64,000 nt of DNA, from assembly GCF_028867935.1 (NCBI RefSeq), contig NZ_JAPQNS010000009.1, forward strand, positions 1 to 64,000. Direction: 5' to 3'. This DNA comes from Flavobacterium sp. SUN052 (GTDB lineage Bacteria; Bacteroidota; Bacteroidia; Flavobacteriales; Flavobacteriaceae). Shown here piece by piece: positions 36,196-44,807 of the stretch (its first letter is position 1; each line of letters starts with the position of its first letter). Below the pieces are notes generated by a model. It was not told the origin of the DNA and searched no databases. It saw only the letters and a program-made list of their open reading frames with translations. The translations under genes and the position numbers were made by a program.

Positions 36196-36278
36196 CCCCC
36201 CCCAACCCCTCCCCGTTAGGGAGGGGCTAAAAAACGCTCAACAAAAGCCCCTCCCTAACGGGGAGGGGTTGGGGGGGG
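36196..36278. repeat. Intergenic inverted repeat, dispersed-palindrome type D (copy 1)
   Basis: Arms of 33 bases at 36196-36228 and 36246-36278 are perfect reverse complements around a 17-base spacer. The arm carries AACCCCTCCCCGTTAGGGAG. The same arm sequence, over about 31 bases, recurs at 44653-44775. The element fills most of the 311-base gap between the GH32 gene and the response regulator gene; otherwise I see only AT-rich sequence before the start codon. Confidence 0.85.
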
Positions 36279-36445
36279 ATTGCAACGAGATATTTACAGT
36301 TAAGACCAGTTCAATAAGACATATGTGCTTCAAAAACTGGGTAATAGCCTTTCCAGACGGATGGTGGCCGTATCCCAGTTTTATAAAACAATTACTATAT
36401 TTTTTTGTACCAATAGTGTTTTCTGTACCTAAACACCGTTTAGTT

Positions 36446-36931
36446 ATGAAATCGCTATCGTTAAAAATCTTGCTAGTCGATGATGACGAAGAGGATCGCC
36501 AACTCATCCGCTGGGCGTTGACAAGCGCTCTGGAAAACATACTAATTGAGGAGATGACTACGGGCCAGGAGTTGATTGATTGGATGGCTCATCAACGAAA
36601 GATAGGAGGGGACCAGCCCCATAAGCAGGACGCTACAGTAACCATCTTATTGCTCGATATGCATATGCCCAAGATGACGGGTCTGGAAACGCTACGGTCT
36701 TTGGGCGATCTGAGAGATTTTGCGTATATGCCTATTGTGATGCTTACTGCTTCGATAGATAGCAAACTCAAGCAGTTAGCCTATGAGCAGGGTGTTCATC
36801 TCTACATGGTCAAACCAACGGGACCACGGGGTTTTTATCGTGTTGTGGAAGCCGTTAAGCTTTGTTATTGGGATACATTGCGCATGCGCGAACAGCAGGA
36901 AATGTCTGGCATGGGCTCAGAATACCGCTAA
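36446..36931 (+). CDS. Single-domain response regulator (CheY/Rcp-like)
   Basis: From the ATG at 36446 the product is 161 residues and consists of one receiver domain: acidic pocket in ILLVDDDEEDRQLIRWAL, phospho-acceptor aspartate 71 in ILLLDMHMPKMTGLETL, the T of VMLTASIDSK and the lysine of MVKPTGPRGF. There is no output domain. It resembles the Rcp-type regulators that relay phosphate or bind a partner protein. The frame is open upstream to 36269, but that part overlaps a palindrome and lacks domain character. No kinase is adjacent; the next gene converges on it. Confidence 0.88.
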   Translation: MKSLSLKILLVDDDEEDRQLIRWALTSALENILIEEMTTGQELIDWMAHQRKIGGDQPHKQDATVTILLLDMHMPKMTGLETLRSLGDLRDFAYMPIVMLTASIDSKLKQLAYEQGVHLYMVKPTGPRGFYRVVEAVKLCYWDTLRMREQQEMSGMGSEYR

Positions 36932-36950
36932 TTTCTGTATCAGCGGTTAT

Positions 36951-37919
36951 TTATTTTTCAATGTCGGTAATGGTGTAGCCCACAGCACGGTCGTTGGGTG
37001 CTACCTTCAGATTGGCCCACTCGGCATATTGCCGCGTAAATGAGGCTCCATAATAGAAGATGAGCGAGCAGTAAAACACAAACAGCAGTACCAAGGTAAA
37101 CGCACCCGCTCCGCCATGCAGCAACCGAATCTGGCCATAGGTCAGCATCCGGGTCAGTACCAATTCGCCGAGGGTATATAGGATACTTGTTACGAAAGCA
37201 CCGACCCAAACGGCTGGCCGTCGAACCTGAACATCGGGCAGGTAGGTGAACATCATGGCGAACCAGACGGTGAGAACACCAATCGATAACAGCAGTCCAA
37301 TCAGGTCGTTACTAAGCCCTTCTATATGTACCATCGTTCCATTGGGAGACGATTCGGGAATGAGTAAGGCATGACCGATGGTTACCGATGCCGTAAATAA
37401 CAGCCCTGATACAATGATGATCGACAGGGCGATACCCCGGTCTCTCAACGAATTGAAAACCTTGCGCTCGGGTTTGACTTTAACGTTCCAGAGCTGGTTA
37501 AGCGAGTTTTTCATGACCGCAAACAAGGTTGTTGAGGTCATCAGCAGGATAACCACATTGACGATTGTCAGCAGCAGATCGGTGTATTTTGGCTGAAGAC
37601 GCTCCGAAATGTTTTGAAGCTGACGAGCACTCTGAGGCCCAAATAGTTCGGCTAACTGATCAAACAAACGGCCACTGACCGCCTGGTTCCGGTTGTTGAA
37701 TAAGGGGCTCAGAACCTGAGTGAGAATAACGACGATGGAAGGCAGCGCGAAAAAGGCAAAGAAGCCAGTTGCACCGGCCATTCGAACGGGGTCGTTATTT
37801 TTCAGATTGTCGAAGGCTTTCCGAAAAACAGTCGCGAAAGAGAGAAAGCTAGTGAACAAACCGGATCGTTTAGGAAATCGTAACCTCGTGATTACCCATA
37901 AGGTTTGCTGGATTGACAC
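36951..37919 (-). CDS. YihY/BrkB-family inner membrane protein
   Basis: The 322-residue product has the six-helix YihY/virulence factor BrkB pattern: SFATVFRKAFDNLKNNDPVR, AGATGFFAFFALPSIVVIL, a long loop, IALSIIIVSGLLFTASVTIG, LIGLLLSIGVLTVWFAMMFT, WVGAFVTSILYTLGELVL and GAFTLVLLFVFYCSLIFYYG. The function of the family is not firmly established. The only start that keeps the first conserved helix is a GTG at 37919; no ATG occurs before residue 47, so the start is uncertain. Confidence 0.8.
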   Translation of the reverse strand: MSIQQTLWVITRLRFPKRSGLFTSFLSFATVFRKAFDNLKNNDPVRMAGATGFFAFFALPSIVVILTQVLSPLFNNRNQAVSGRLFDQLAELFGPQSARQLQNISERLQPKYTDLLLTIVNVVILLMTSTTLFAVMKNSLNQLWNVKVKPERKVFNSLRDRGIALSIIIVSGLLFTASVTIGHALLIPESSPNGTMVHIEGLSNDLIGLLLSIGVLTVWFAMMFTYLPDVQVRRPAVWVGAFVTSILYTLGELVLTRMLTYGQIRLLHGGAGAFTLVLLFVFYCSLIFYYGASFTRQYAEWANLKVAPNDRAVGYTITDIEK

Positions 37920-38072
37920 GTTTCATAGATACGCTGTTTCAGTACATTGTATTTTATGCCGTTGGCCTGTCTGTCGGCTCGGGTTCATTGGCCCTCGGCC
38001 GTTCCAGATTTTAGAACAGTAAATTATTTTACAGCTGAAACCTGAAACGGCGAAGCCATTGATGCCTGAAAA

Positions 38073-41000
38073 TCAGCCCGACGGCTGAAGCTTGCGCTGA
38101 ACCGCCGGTTTCAGTACGTCCAGTTTTTTGAGTTGTTCAGTCAGTTTCGTGCTCAGCGTATTGTACTGCTCGCCCTGTTGCTTGGTCGGTTTCGAATCGT
38201 CGGCCTCGATGAACCCACCCAGGGCCGTGAACTTGGTATTCAAGCGCACCGGATGGTTGGTCAAATCCTGATTGGCTTTGGCCTTCGACTGGTACAGTTC
38301 ATCCTCAATCCGAAGCAACTGATCTTTTAACTCCTTCACCGCCTGGTCATCCTGCGACCGATAAGCACTATCTAACTGCTGGCGCATTTGCCGGATACTC
38401 AGCACCCCTTTGCGCAGGTCGTTGAGCCGTTCCCGAATCTTGATCAGCATGTCGAACTGCTGCTTGAACTCCTCGGGCGTGGTTTCAATGCGAGGGTCTT
38501 TTACAATTTCAAAATCCTGCGTGTACGTTTTGCCGTCAACGGTGAGTTGCACTTTGTATTTGCCGGGCATGGCCAATGGCCCCCGCGCCCGGCCGTGCGT
38601 TACTGAGTTGGGCAACGCAATGGGGTCGGGGTAGCGCATGTCTTCCCATACGAACGAGTTTCCACCAACATTGGCGGGCAATCCCGAATCCCGGCGTGGA
38701 GGGGGCGCTGGTTGGCGCATTTCAGCCAGGTTCGACGAATCTTTCGTTGCCGAAGTCGAGCGGGGAGGGGCGGGCGCAGAAACGCTGCTTTTGTATGTTT
38801 TGATTACCTGTCCACTGGCATCCAGAAACGCCAGCGAAATTGGCGACTTCGGCTTTTCGGCCAAATAATACACGACTTTAACACCATTGGGTGGGTTCTT
38901 GCCCAATTCGGCGGGGCCATTTGGTACGGGTTTGATGGCCGGGTCAAGACCCGCCTTAAACCGAACCGTTGGGCGCGGCTTAAACAGGTGAACCGTAGCC
39001 TTTTGAACCTCATCGGTCAATTGATGCAAGGTGGTTAAGTCGTCCAGAATCCAGAACGAGCGCCCATGCGTGGCCGCCACGAGGTCGTTGTCCTGAATGG
39101 CCAGATCGTGAATCGGAACCACCGGCAGATTCAATTGCAGCGACTTCCAGTTGGCTCCGTCGTTAAAGGAGACGTACATACCTTTTTCACCACCGGCATA
39201 CAGCAGCCCCTTCCGTTTGGGGTCTTCCCGAATCACCCGCATGTAGTCGTCTTCAAGAATACCGGTGGTAATTTTCGTCCAGGTTTTGCCGTAGTCGCTG
39301 GTCTTGTAGAGGTAGGGGTGGAAATCGTCCTGCTTGTACTTCAGCGCGGCAACATAGGCCGTGGCCGGGTTGTGCGCCGACGCGTCGATGATGCTGATGC
39401 GGGCAAAGTCGGGCATGTCTTTGGGCGTCACATTTTTCCAGGTTTTGCCGTTGTCCAGCGACAGTTGCACGTAGCCATCATCCGAACCCGTCCACAACAC
39501 CCCCGGCTTCACGGGTGACTCTGCCATCGCGAAAATTGTCCCGTACCACTCTACCCCCGTGTTGTCCCGTTTGATGGGTCCCCAGTCTTTACCAATCGAC
39601 AGATCGTCGAGCGTTGGCGTTTTTTCGAGCGTGGCCGGATCGGAGCGCGACAAGTTGGGACTGATAATCTGCCAGCTTGCGCCCTGATCCATAGACCGAT
39701 GCACGTACTGCGAGGTCGCGTATAACACTTTCGGGTTGTGGGGCGACACCATCACGGGGTAGGTCCACTGAAAGCGGTAGGCCAGATCGGCTGAGCCGTA
39801 GCCGTACATATCGTCGGGGATGACCGATACATCTTTGAGCTGATTGGTTTTGAGATTCAACCGGGTGAGCCAATGGTGGTTGGCGGCAAAAATGAGGGTC
39901 GGGTCGTTTTTGTCGAACGCGATGTAGCCCGATTCACCCCCGCCTACGTCGTAGTTCTGATCGGGATAAATGGCCCCGTAGTCGGAGCGGCTCGGCAACG
40001 AAATGGTCGAGTTATCCTGCTGCGCGCCATACATCCGGTACGGAAATTTGTTGTCGGTGATCACGTGGTACATCTGCGCCGTTGGCTGATTGTAAATGGT
40101 CGACCATGACTTACCGCCATCGAACGAAACAGTTCCGCCCCCGTCGTTGGCCTGCACCATCCGGTTCGGGTCGTTCGGGTCGATCCAGAGCTGGTGATTA
40201 TCGCCGTGCGGGGTAACCACTTTGGTGTAGTTTTTTCCTCCGTCGACCGATTTCCACATGTCGATGTTCAGCACCCAGAAAATCTCACTGTTTTTGGGGT
40301 CGGCTGCCAAGTGGTGATAGTACCAGGGGCGCTGAAACAGATCGGCAAACTGACTAACCAACTGCCAGGTAGCGCCCGCATCGTCGGTACGGTATACGCC
40401 GGTCTTTTCGTTTTCGGCTTCGATAATGGCCCAGATCCGGTTGGGTTTTGAGGGCGACAGGGCCAGCCCGATCCGGCCCCGGTTGGTGCCTCCCGGCAAG
40501 CCCGGATTCTGGGTAATGTCGGTCCAGGTGTTGCCGCTATCTGTCGATTTATGGATACCCGCTCCCGGCCCCGCGCTGCGAACGCCCCACGGAAACCGGC
40601 GAAATTCGAAGGTTGAGGCATAGATCGTTTTGGGATTTGCCGGGTCGATGGTCAAGTCAATAGCGCCGACGTTCGGGTTTTTGTACAGGATTTTTTGCCA
40701 GGTTTTGCCGCCATCCTGCGTTCTGAAAACGCCCCTTTCTTCATTCGGACCGAAGGCGTGACCCAGGGCCGCTACGTAAACAAGATCAGGATTGGTCGGG
40801 TCGATAATTACCTGGCCGATGTGCTGCGTATCGGTCAGGCCAATGTGTTTCCAGGTTTTGCCCGCATCGGTCGATTTGTAGACGCCATCGCCGGGCGAGA
40901 GGTTGCCCCGCAGTGTGTGCTCGCCCATACCCACGTAAATAACGCTGGGGTTCGACTTTGCCACCGCAATGGCCCCCACGGAGCCCATCTTAAAAAAGCC

Positions 41001-41249
41001 GTCGGAGATGTTTTGCCAGGTGATGCCGCCATTCTCCGTTTTCCAGACGCCACCGCCCGTAGTGCCCATGTAAAAGACCAGCTTTTCGGTGGGGTGACCG
41101 GCTACGGCTACCGACCGGCCTCCCCGAAACGGGCCAACCAGCCGCCACTGCATGGCTTTCATCACCGAATCGGTGACGGAGGATTGTGCGGCTACCTCGA
41201 ACCCGGTGAGCAGGACCGCGAGCAAGAGCAATAAGTTAAGTCGACGCAT
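38073..41249 (-). CDS. Large secreted Asp-box (sortilin/VPS10-like) beta-propeller protein, paralogue 1
   Basis: The 1058-residue product has a signal peptide (MRRLNLLLLLAVLLTGFEVA) and a large propeller with Asp-box turns. I count 11, for example KTENGGITW, KSTDAGKTW, RTQDGGKTW, KSTDSGNTW, RTDDAGATW, VSFDGGKSW and KTSDYGKTW. The opening (MQWRLVGPFRGGRSVAVAG) is shared with two neighbouring paralogues. After about residue 740 come a beta-sandwich-like region and a helical C-terminal tail (LKDQLLRIEDELYQSKAKAN). Databases often label such proteins as glycosyl hydrolases, but I see no catalytic set and would treat them as binding or processing proteins. It follows paralogue 2 on the same strand, separated by a 108-base palindrome. 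Confidence 0.85.
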   Translation of the reverse strand: MRRLNLLLLLAVLLTGFEVAAQSSVTDSVMKAMQWRLVGPFRGGRSVAVAGHPTEKLVFYMGTTGGGVWKTENGGITWQNISDGFFKMGSVGAIAVAKSNPSVIYVGMGEHTLRGNLSPGDGVYKSTDAGKTWKHIGLTDTQHIGQVIIDPTNPDLVYVAALGHAFGPNEERGVFRTQDGGKTWQKILYKNPNVGAIDLTIDPANPKTIYASTFEFRRFPWGVRSAGPGAGIHKSTDSGNTWTDITQNPGLPGGTNRGRIGLALSPSKPNRIWAIIEAENEKTGVYRTDDAGATWQLVSQFADLFQRPWYYHHLAADPKNSEIFWVLNIDMWKSVDGGKNYTKVVTPHGDNHQLWIDPNDPNRMVQANDGGGTVSFDGGKSWSTIYNQPTAQMYHVITDNKFPYRMYGAQQDNSTISLPSRSDYGAIYPDQNYDVGGGESGYIAFDKNDPTLIFAANHHWLTRLNLKTNQLKDVSVIPDDMYGYGSADLAYRFQWTYPVMVSPHNPKVLYATSQYVHRSMDQGASWQIISPNLSRSDPATLEKTPTLDDLSIGKDWGPIKRDNTGVEWYGTIFAMAESPVKPGVLWTGSDDGYVQLSLDNGKTWKNVTPKDMPDFARISIIDASAHNPATAYVAALKYKQDDFHPYLYKTSDYGKTWTKITTGILEDDYMRVIREDPKRKGLLYAGGEKGMYVSFNDGANWKSLQLNLPVVPIHDLAIQDNDLVAATHGRSFWILDDLTTLHQLTDEVQKATVHLFKPRPTVRFKAGLDPAIKPVPNGPAELGKNPPNGVKVVYYLAEKPKSPISLAFLDASGQVIKTYKSSVSAPAPPRSTSATKDSSNLAEMRQPAPPPRRDSGLPANVGGNSFVWEDMRYPDPIALPNSVTHGRARGPLAMPGKYKVQLTVDGKTYTQDFEIVKDPRIETTPEEFKQQFDMLIKIRERLNDLRKGVLSIRQMRQQLDSAYRSQDDQAVKELKDQLLRIEDELYQSKAKANQDLTNHPVRLNTKFTALGGFIEADDSKPTKQQGEQYNTLSTKLTEQLKKLDVLKPAVQRKLQPSG

Positions 41250-41279
41250 AGTTTGTTTTTGGAAATGGTTAATATTTAT

Positions 41280-41387
41280 TTGGAACGCGGATGACGCGGA
41301 TGCTTCGCAACGCGGACAAAAGCGGATTTCCCATAAAAAATCTGCGACGCTCTGCGTTGCGAAGCATCCGCGTTATCTGCGTTCCAA
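41280..41387. repeat. Intergenic inverted repeat, dispersed-palindrome type C (long copy)
   Basis: Arms of 36 bases at 41280-41315 and 41352-41387 pair with three mismatches. They share ACGCGGATGCTTCGCAACGC in one orientation. The element fills the gap between two same-strand paralogues and ends exactly at the stop codon of the upstream gene (41388). It could attenuate or stabilise the shared transcript. Confidence 0.8.
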
Positions 41388-44300
41388 TCACATACCGATG
41401 CCTGATTTTATCAGTTTATCCAGCTCAGTGAGGTGCTGGGTTAGTTCGGTCGATAGTTCGTCATAGACCTTGTATGAACCCGCTGTTGGTTTGCCATCGC
41501 CCGTTTCGACGCTGCGCCACAAAGCCGCCAGTCGGTTGTTCAGCTTGATCGGGAAGTTGAGCGGGTCCTGGCCGCTCTGGTTCCGGATCTGGTACAGATT
41601 TTCCTCAATAATGCCTAGTTGCTCTTTCAGCTTCTTATTGGCTGGGCTGTCGGGCTGCTTCGAGAGCTTTTCTTTGATGGCCCGAATCTGAATTACGGCG
41701 TCGTTGGCTTTGGTGGTCTGATCGCGGAGTTTGATCGCCAGCTTGAACTGTTCGTCCAGATCGGCAGGTTTCACGCCTTTCAGCCGGGGATCAAGCTTGA
41801 TCTCGAACGGATGCGTTATGGATTTACCGCCTACCGTGAGCCGCACCTGATACTTGCCGGGCAAAGCCAGTGGACCGCTGGTTGGGCGGGCTCCCCACAT
41901 AATCATTCCTTTGAAATCAGACGAACCGGGATAGCGAAGGTCCCACTCGTAGCGATTCAGGCCCGCAGCTGTGGTGGGTGGCTTCGGTTTTGGTGGACCG
42001 TCTTCATCTTCATCATCGTCTTTTTTAGCGTCGTTTTTGGGTTTGTTGCCACTCGTCGAATGCACCAGCTTACCGGCCGCATCGAGCACTTCCACCTTCA
42101 CACTGTCGGCCTGTTTGGCCAGATAATACTGAAAAACCGCTGGCTGCACCCGACGAACCGCATAGTAGGGTTTGAAAAAATGAACTGGTTCTGTGGGTAA
42201 GGCGGCCGTGAATTCCCGAACCGGAGCCACATCGTCCAGCACATAGATCGACCGCCCGTGGGTACCAATCACAATGTCTTTTTCGGTCACCTGCAAATCC
42301 GCTATTTGTGTATCGGGCAGGTTCAGACGGAGGGGTTCCCAGTTGTCACCGTTGTTGAACGATACCCAGATGCCGTGTTCGGTACCGGCATAAAGCAGAC
42401 CGGGCCGCGTTATATCCTCCCGAACCGAGTGGACATAGGCATCGGCCCGCAGGCCATTGGTGATCTTTTTCCAGGTTTTGCCGTAGTCGTCGGTTTTCCA
42501 GATGTACGGAGCCCGGTCGTCCATCTGATACCGTTTAGCGGCTACGTAGGCCGTGCCGGGCTTGTGCCGGGAGGCATCGATAATGCTGATCCGGGTGTGT
42601 TTCGGCATATCGGGTGGGGTGATTTTCTGCCAGTTTTTGCCGTGGTCGCGGGTAATGTGCAGCAGCCCATCGTCGGAGCCGGCCCAGATCGTGTTGACAT
42701 CGTGGTAGGAGGGAGCCAGCGCAAACACGGTTGCATAGATCTCAGGACCGTTCATGTCCATCGTAATCAGGCCCCCACTTTTACCCAGCGTGGCCGTATC
42801 CGCCAGCGTAAGATCGGGGCTGATTTTTGTCCAGCTTTGCCCTTCGTTGGTACTCATCCAGACGTGCTGCGAGCAAACGTACAAGCGGTTGGGGTCTTTG
42901 GGTGCAAACACAATGGGGAATGTCCACTGCCAGCGTTCGGGGAGGGCGCTGGCTGGTTCACCCGAGAAAAAGCGCGGATACACCTGAATATCGCGGGTTT
43001 GACCCGTCATCCGATCGTAGCGGGTGAGTAGAGCGCCCTGGCTACCGGCGTAAAAAATATCCGGGTTCTTTGGGTCCTGCGCAATGTAGCCACTCTCGCC
43101 ACCACCCACGCTGTACGACCATTCCCGCTTCTCGATGGTGTTGCCCCGTGCCTGAAAATTAGTCCAGCCTTCGCTGGGGACCGTAATGGTTGAATTGTCT
43201 TGCTGGGCACCGGCCACCTGATACGGGAAATCGTTGGTAGTGGTGATGTGATACAGTTGAGCCGTCGGGAAATCTTCTTCGGTCCAGGTTTTGCCTCCGT
43301 TCACCGATACGCAGCCCCCACCGTCGTTCGACGCGATCATCCGGGTAGAATCCGTCGGGTCGATCCAGAGATCGTGGTTGTCGCCGTGCGGAACGGTAAT
43401 GGTTTTGTTAAACTTCACCCCGCCATCCGTCGATTTGTAAAAGCCCACGTTGAGGCAGTAAACACCGTTTTTGTCCTGCGGGTCGGCATAAATGCGCGAG
43501 TAATAAAAGGCCCGCTGGCGCAGTTTACGCTCTTCATTAACCCGTTTCCAGGTCATCCCGGCATCATCGGAACGATACACGCCCCCATCTTCTGCTTCGA
43601 CAATGGCCCACACCCGGTTCGGGTCTACGGGCGATACCGTCACGCCAATTTTACCGACGGTGCCGGTGGGCATGCCGGGTTTGCGCGTCAGTTCAGTCCA
43701 GGTTTCGCCCCCATCGGTCGATTTAAACAGGCCGGAGTCACCCCCTCCACCCCACATTTTCCAGGGTGTTCGGTACACCTCCCAGATCGATGCATAGAGC
43801 ACGTTGGGGTTAGTCCGGTCGATGACAATGTCGACCCCGCCTGCTTTGTTGCTTTTGTAGAGCACTCGTTTCCAGCTTGTTCCCCCATCGGTGGTTCTGA
43901 AAATGCCACGCTCTTCATTGGGGCCGTAAGGATGCCCGAGTGCCGCCACATACACAATGTCGGGATTGGTGGGATGCACGCGAACACGGGCAATCGCCTG
44001 CGTGTTTTTCAGGCCGATGTTTTTCCAGGTCTTGCCCGCATCGGTCGTTTTATAGACCCCGTCGCCCTGCATGATGTTGCCCCGCAGCTGGGTTTCGCCC
44101 GTTCCGATATACACCACGTCGGGGTTCGACTCAGCCACGGCCACCGCGCCAACGGATGAACTGGTCAGGTGTTTGTCAGTCACAGAAGCCCAGGTCATAC
44201 CGCCATCGGTTGTTTTCCACAAGCCACCGCCCACCGCTCCAAAATAGTATTCCTGTTTGCGGGTTGGCGAGCCCGCTGCGCCCAACGAACGGCCTCCCCG

Positions 44301-44462
44301 GGTGGGGCCAATGTTGCGCCAGGTCATCCCCTTAAAAACCGGATTCGCGCTGGTGTCGGCCGGGACCGATGGCTGCGCCCAAAGTGGGTTACTACACAGG
44401 GTACTACCTAAAACGGCAATCAAGACAAAACAGAATTGTTTAAGTACAAGTGAGAGGTACAT
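41388..44462 (-). CDS. Large secreted Asp-box (sortilin/VPS10-like) beta-propeller protein, paralogue 2
   Basis: From the ATG at 44462 the product is 1024 residues with a signal peptide (MYLSLVLKQFCFVLIAVLGS). I count 11 Asp-boxes, including KTTDGGMTW, KTTDAGKTW, RTTDGGTSW, KSTDGGETW, RSDDAGMTW, MSTNEGQSW and KTDDYGKTW. The layout matches paralogue 1 closely: start MTWRNIGPTRGGRSLGAAGS, the central PTAQLYHITT and AGAQQDNSTI segments, and a helical tail (KLKEQLGIIEENLYQIRNQS). A distinct acidic and proline-rich linker (KKDDDEDEDGPPKPKPPTT) lies before the C-terminal sandwich. No catalytic motif was recognised. The frame is open to 44534, but the extra residues are not needed for the leader. 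Confidence 0.85.
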   Translation of the reverse strand: MYLSLVLKQFCFVLIAVLGSTLCSNPLWAQPSVPADTSANPVFKGMTWRNIGPTRGGRSLGAAGSPTRKQEYYFGAVGGGLWKTTDGGMTWASVTDKHLTSSSVGAVAVAESNPDVVYIGTGETQLRGNIMQGDGVYKTTDAGKTWKNIGLKNTQAIARVRVHPTNPDIVYVAALGHPYGPNEERGIFRTTDGGTSWKRVLYKSNKAGGVDIVIDRTNPNVLYASIWEVYRTPWKMWGGGGDSGLFKSTDGGETWTELTRKPGMPTGTVGKIGVTVSPVDPNRVWAIVEAEDGGVYRSDDAGMTWKRVNEERKLRQRAFYYSRIYADPQDKNGVYCLNVGFYKSTDGGVKFNKTITVPHGDNHDLWIDPTDSTRMIASNDGGGCVSVNGGKTWTEEDFPTAQLYHITTTNDFPYQVAGAQQDNSTITVPSEGWTNFQARGNTIEKREWSYSVGGGESGYIAQDPKNPDIFYAGSQGALLTRYDRMTGQTRDIQVYPRFFSGEPASALPERWQWTFPIVFAPKDPNRLYVCSQHVWMSTNEGQSWTKISPDLTLADTATLGKSGGLITMDMNGPEIYATVFALAPSYHDVNTIWAGSDDGLLHITRDHGKNWQKITPPDMPKHTRISIIDASRHKPGTAYVAAKRYQMDDRAPYIWKTDDYGKTWKKITNGLRADAYVHSVREDITRPGLLYAGTEHGIWVSFNNGDNWEPLRLNLPDTQIADLQVTEKDIVIGTHGRSIYVLDDVAPVREFTAALPTEPVHFFKPYYAVRRVQPAVFQYYLAKQADSVKVEVLDAAGKLVHSTSGNKPKNDAKKDDDEDEDGPPKPKPPTTAAGLNRYEWDLRYPGSSDFKGMIMWGARPTSGPLALPGKYQVRLTVGGKSITHPFEIKLDPRLKGVKPADLDEQFKLAIKLRDQTTKANDAVIQIRAIKEKLSKQPDSPANKKLKEQLGIIEENLYQIRNQSGQDPLNFPIKLNNRLAALWRSVETGDGKPTAGSYKVYDELSTELTQHLTELDKLIKSGIGM

Positions 44463-44807
44463 GATGATGAATGGAGAAAGAGAGCTAGGAAGCATCAGGG
44501 ACGATACGCCTACAATGCTACAAAAAAGTGGCAACTAATTTATTCTGATTTTTAGGCCTTTGCCTATATATTCAATTGTTTGATGCTTTATTACCACTAT
44601 TTTATTTCTTTATGATTTTAAAAAGCAGAACCCAATAGAAACTAGATTTGCGGAATGACCCCTCCCCAACCCCTCCCCGTTAGGGAGGGGCTAAGGCTCT
44701 TCATAAAGACAAGAGCTCAATAATGCTCAACTCGAAGCCCCGCCCTAACGGGGAGGGGTTGGGGAGGGGTCATTCAGAACTTTGCTTTAAAATCACCTCC
44801 ATTCTTC
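44463..44807. other. Divergent intergenic region between Asp-box paralogues 2 and 3
   Basis: The 345 bases between the two divergent start codons hold the palindrome at 44653-44775 and otherwise AT-rich sequence. Promoters for both genes must lie here, but I found no full TTG/TAnnTTTG pair on either strand. Confidence 0.4.
44653..44775. repeat. Intergenic inverted repeat, dispersed-palindrome type D (copy 2)
   Basis: Arms of 40 bases at 44653-44692 and 44736-44775 pair with a single mismatch across a 43-base spacer. About 31 bases of each arm, including AACCCCTCCCCGTTAGGGAG, match copy 1 at 36196-36278. The spacer differs completely between the two copies, so selection or the copying mechanism acts on the arms. 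Confidence 0.85.

Noticed and set aside
43200..44159. 319-codon plus-strand open frame opposite Asp-box paralogue 2
   Set aside because: Its repeats mirror the Asp-box repeats on the other strand; similar shadow frames occur opposite paralogues 1 and 3.
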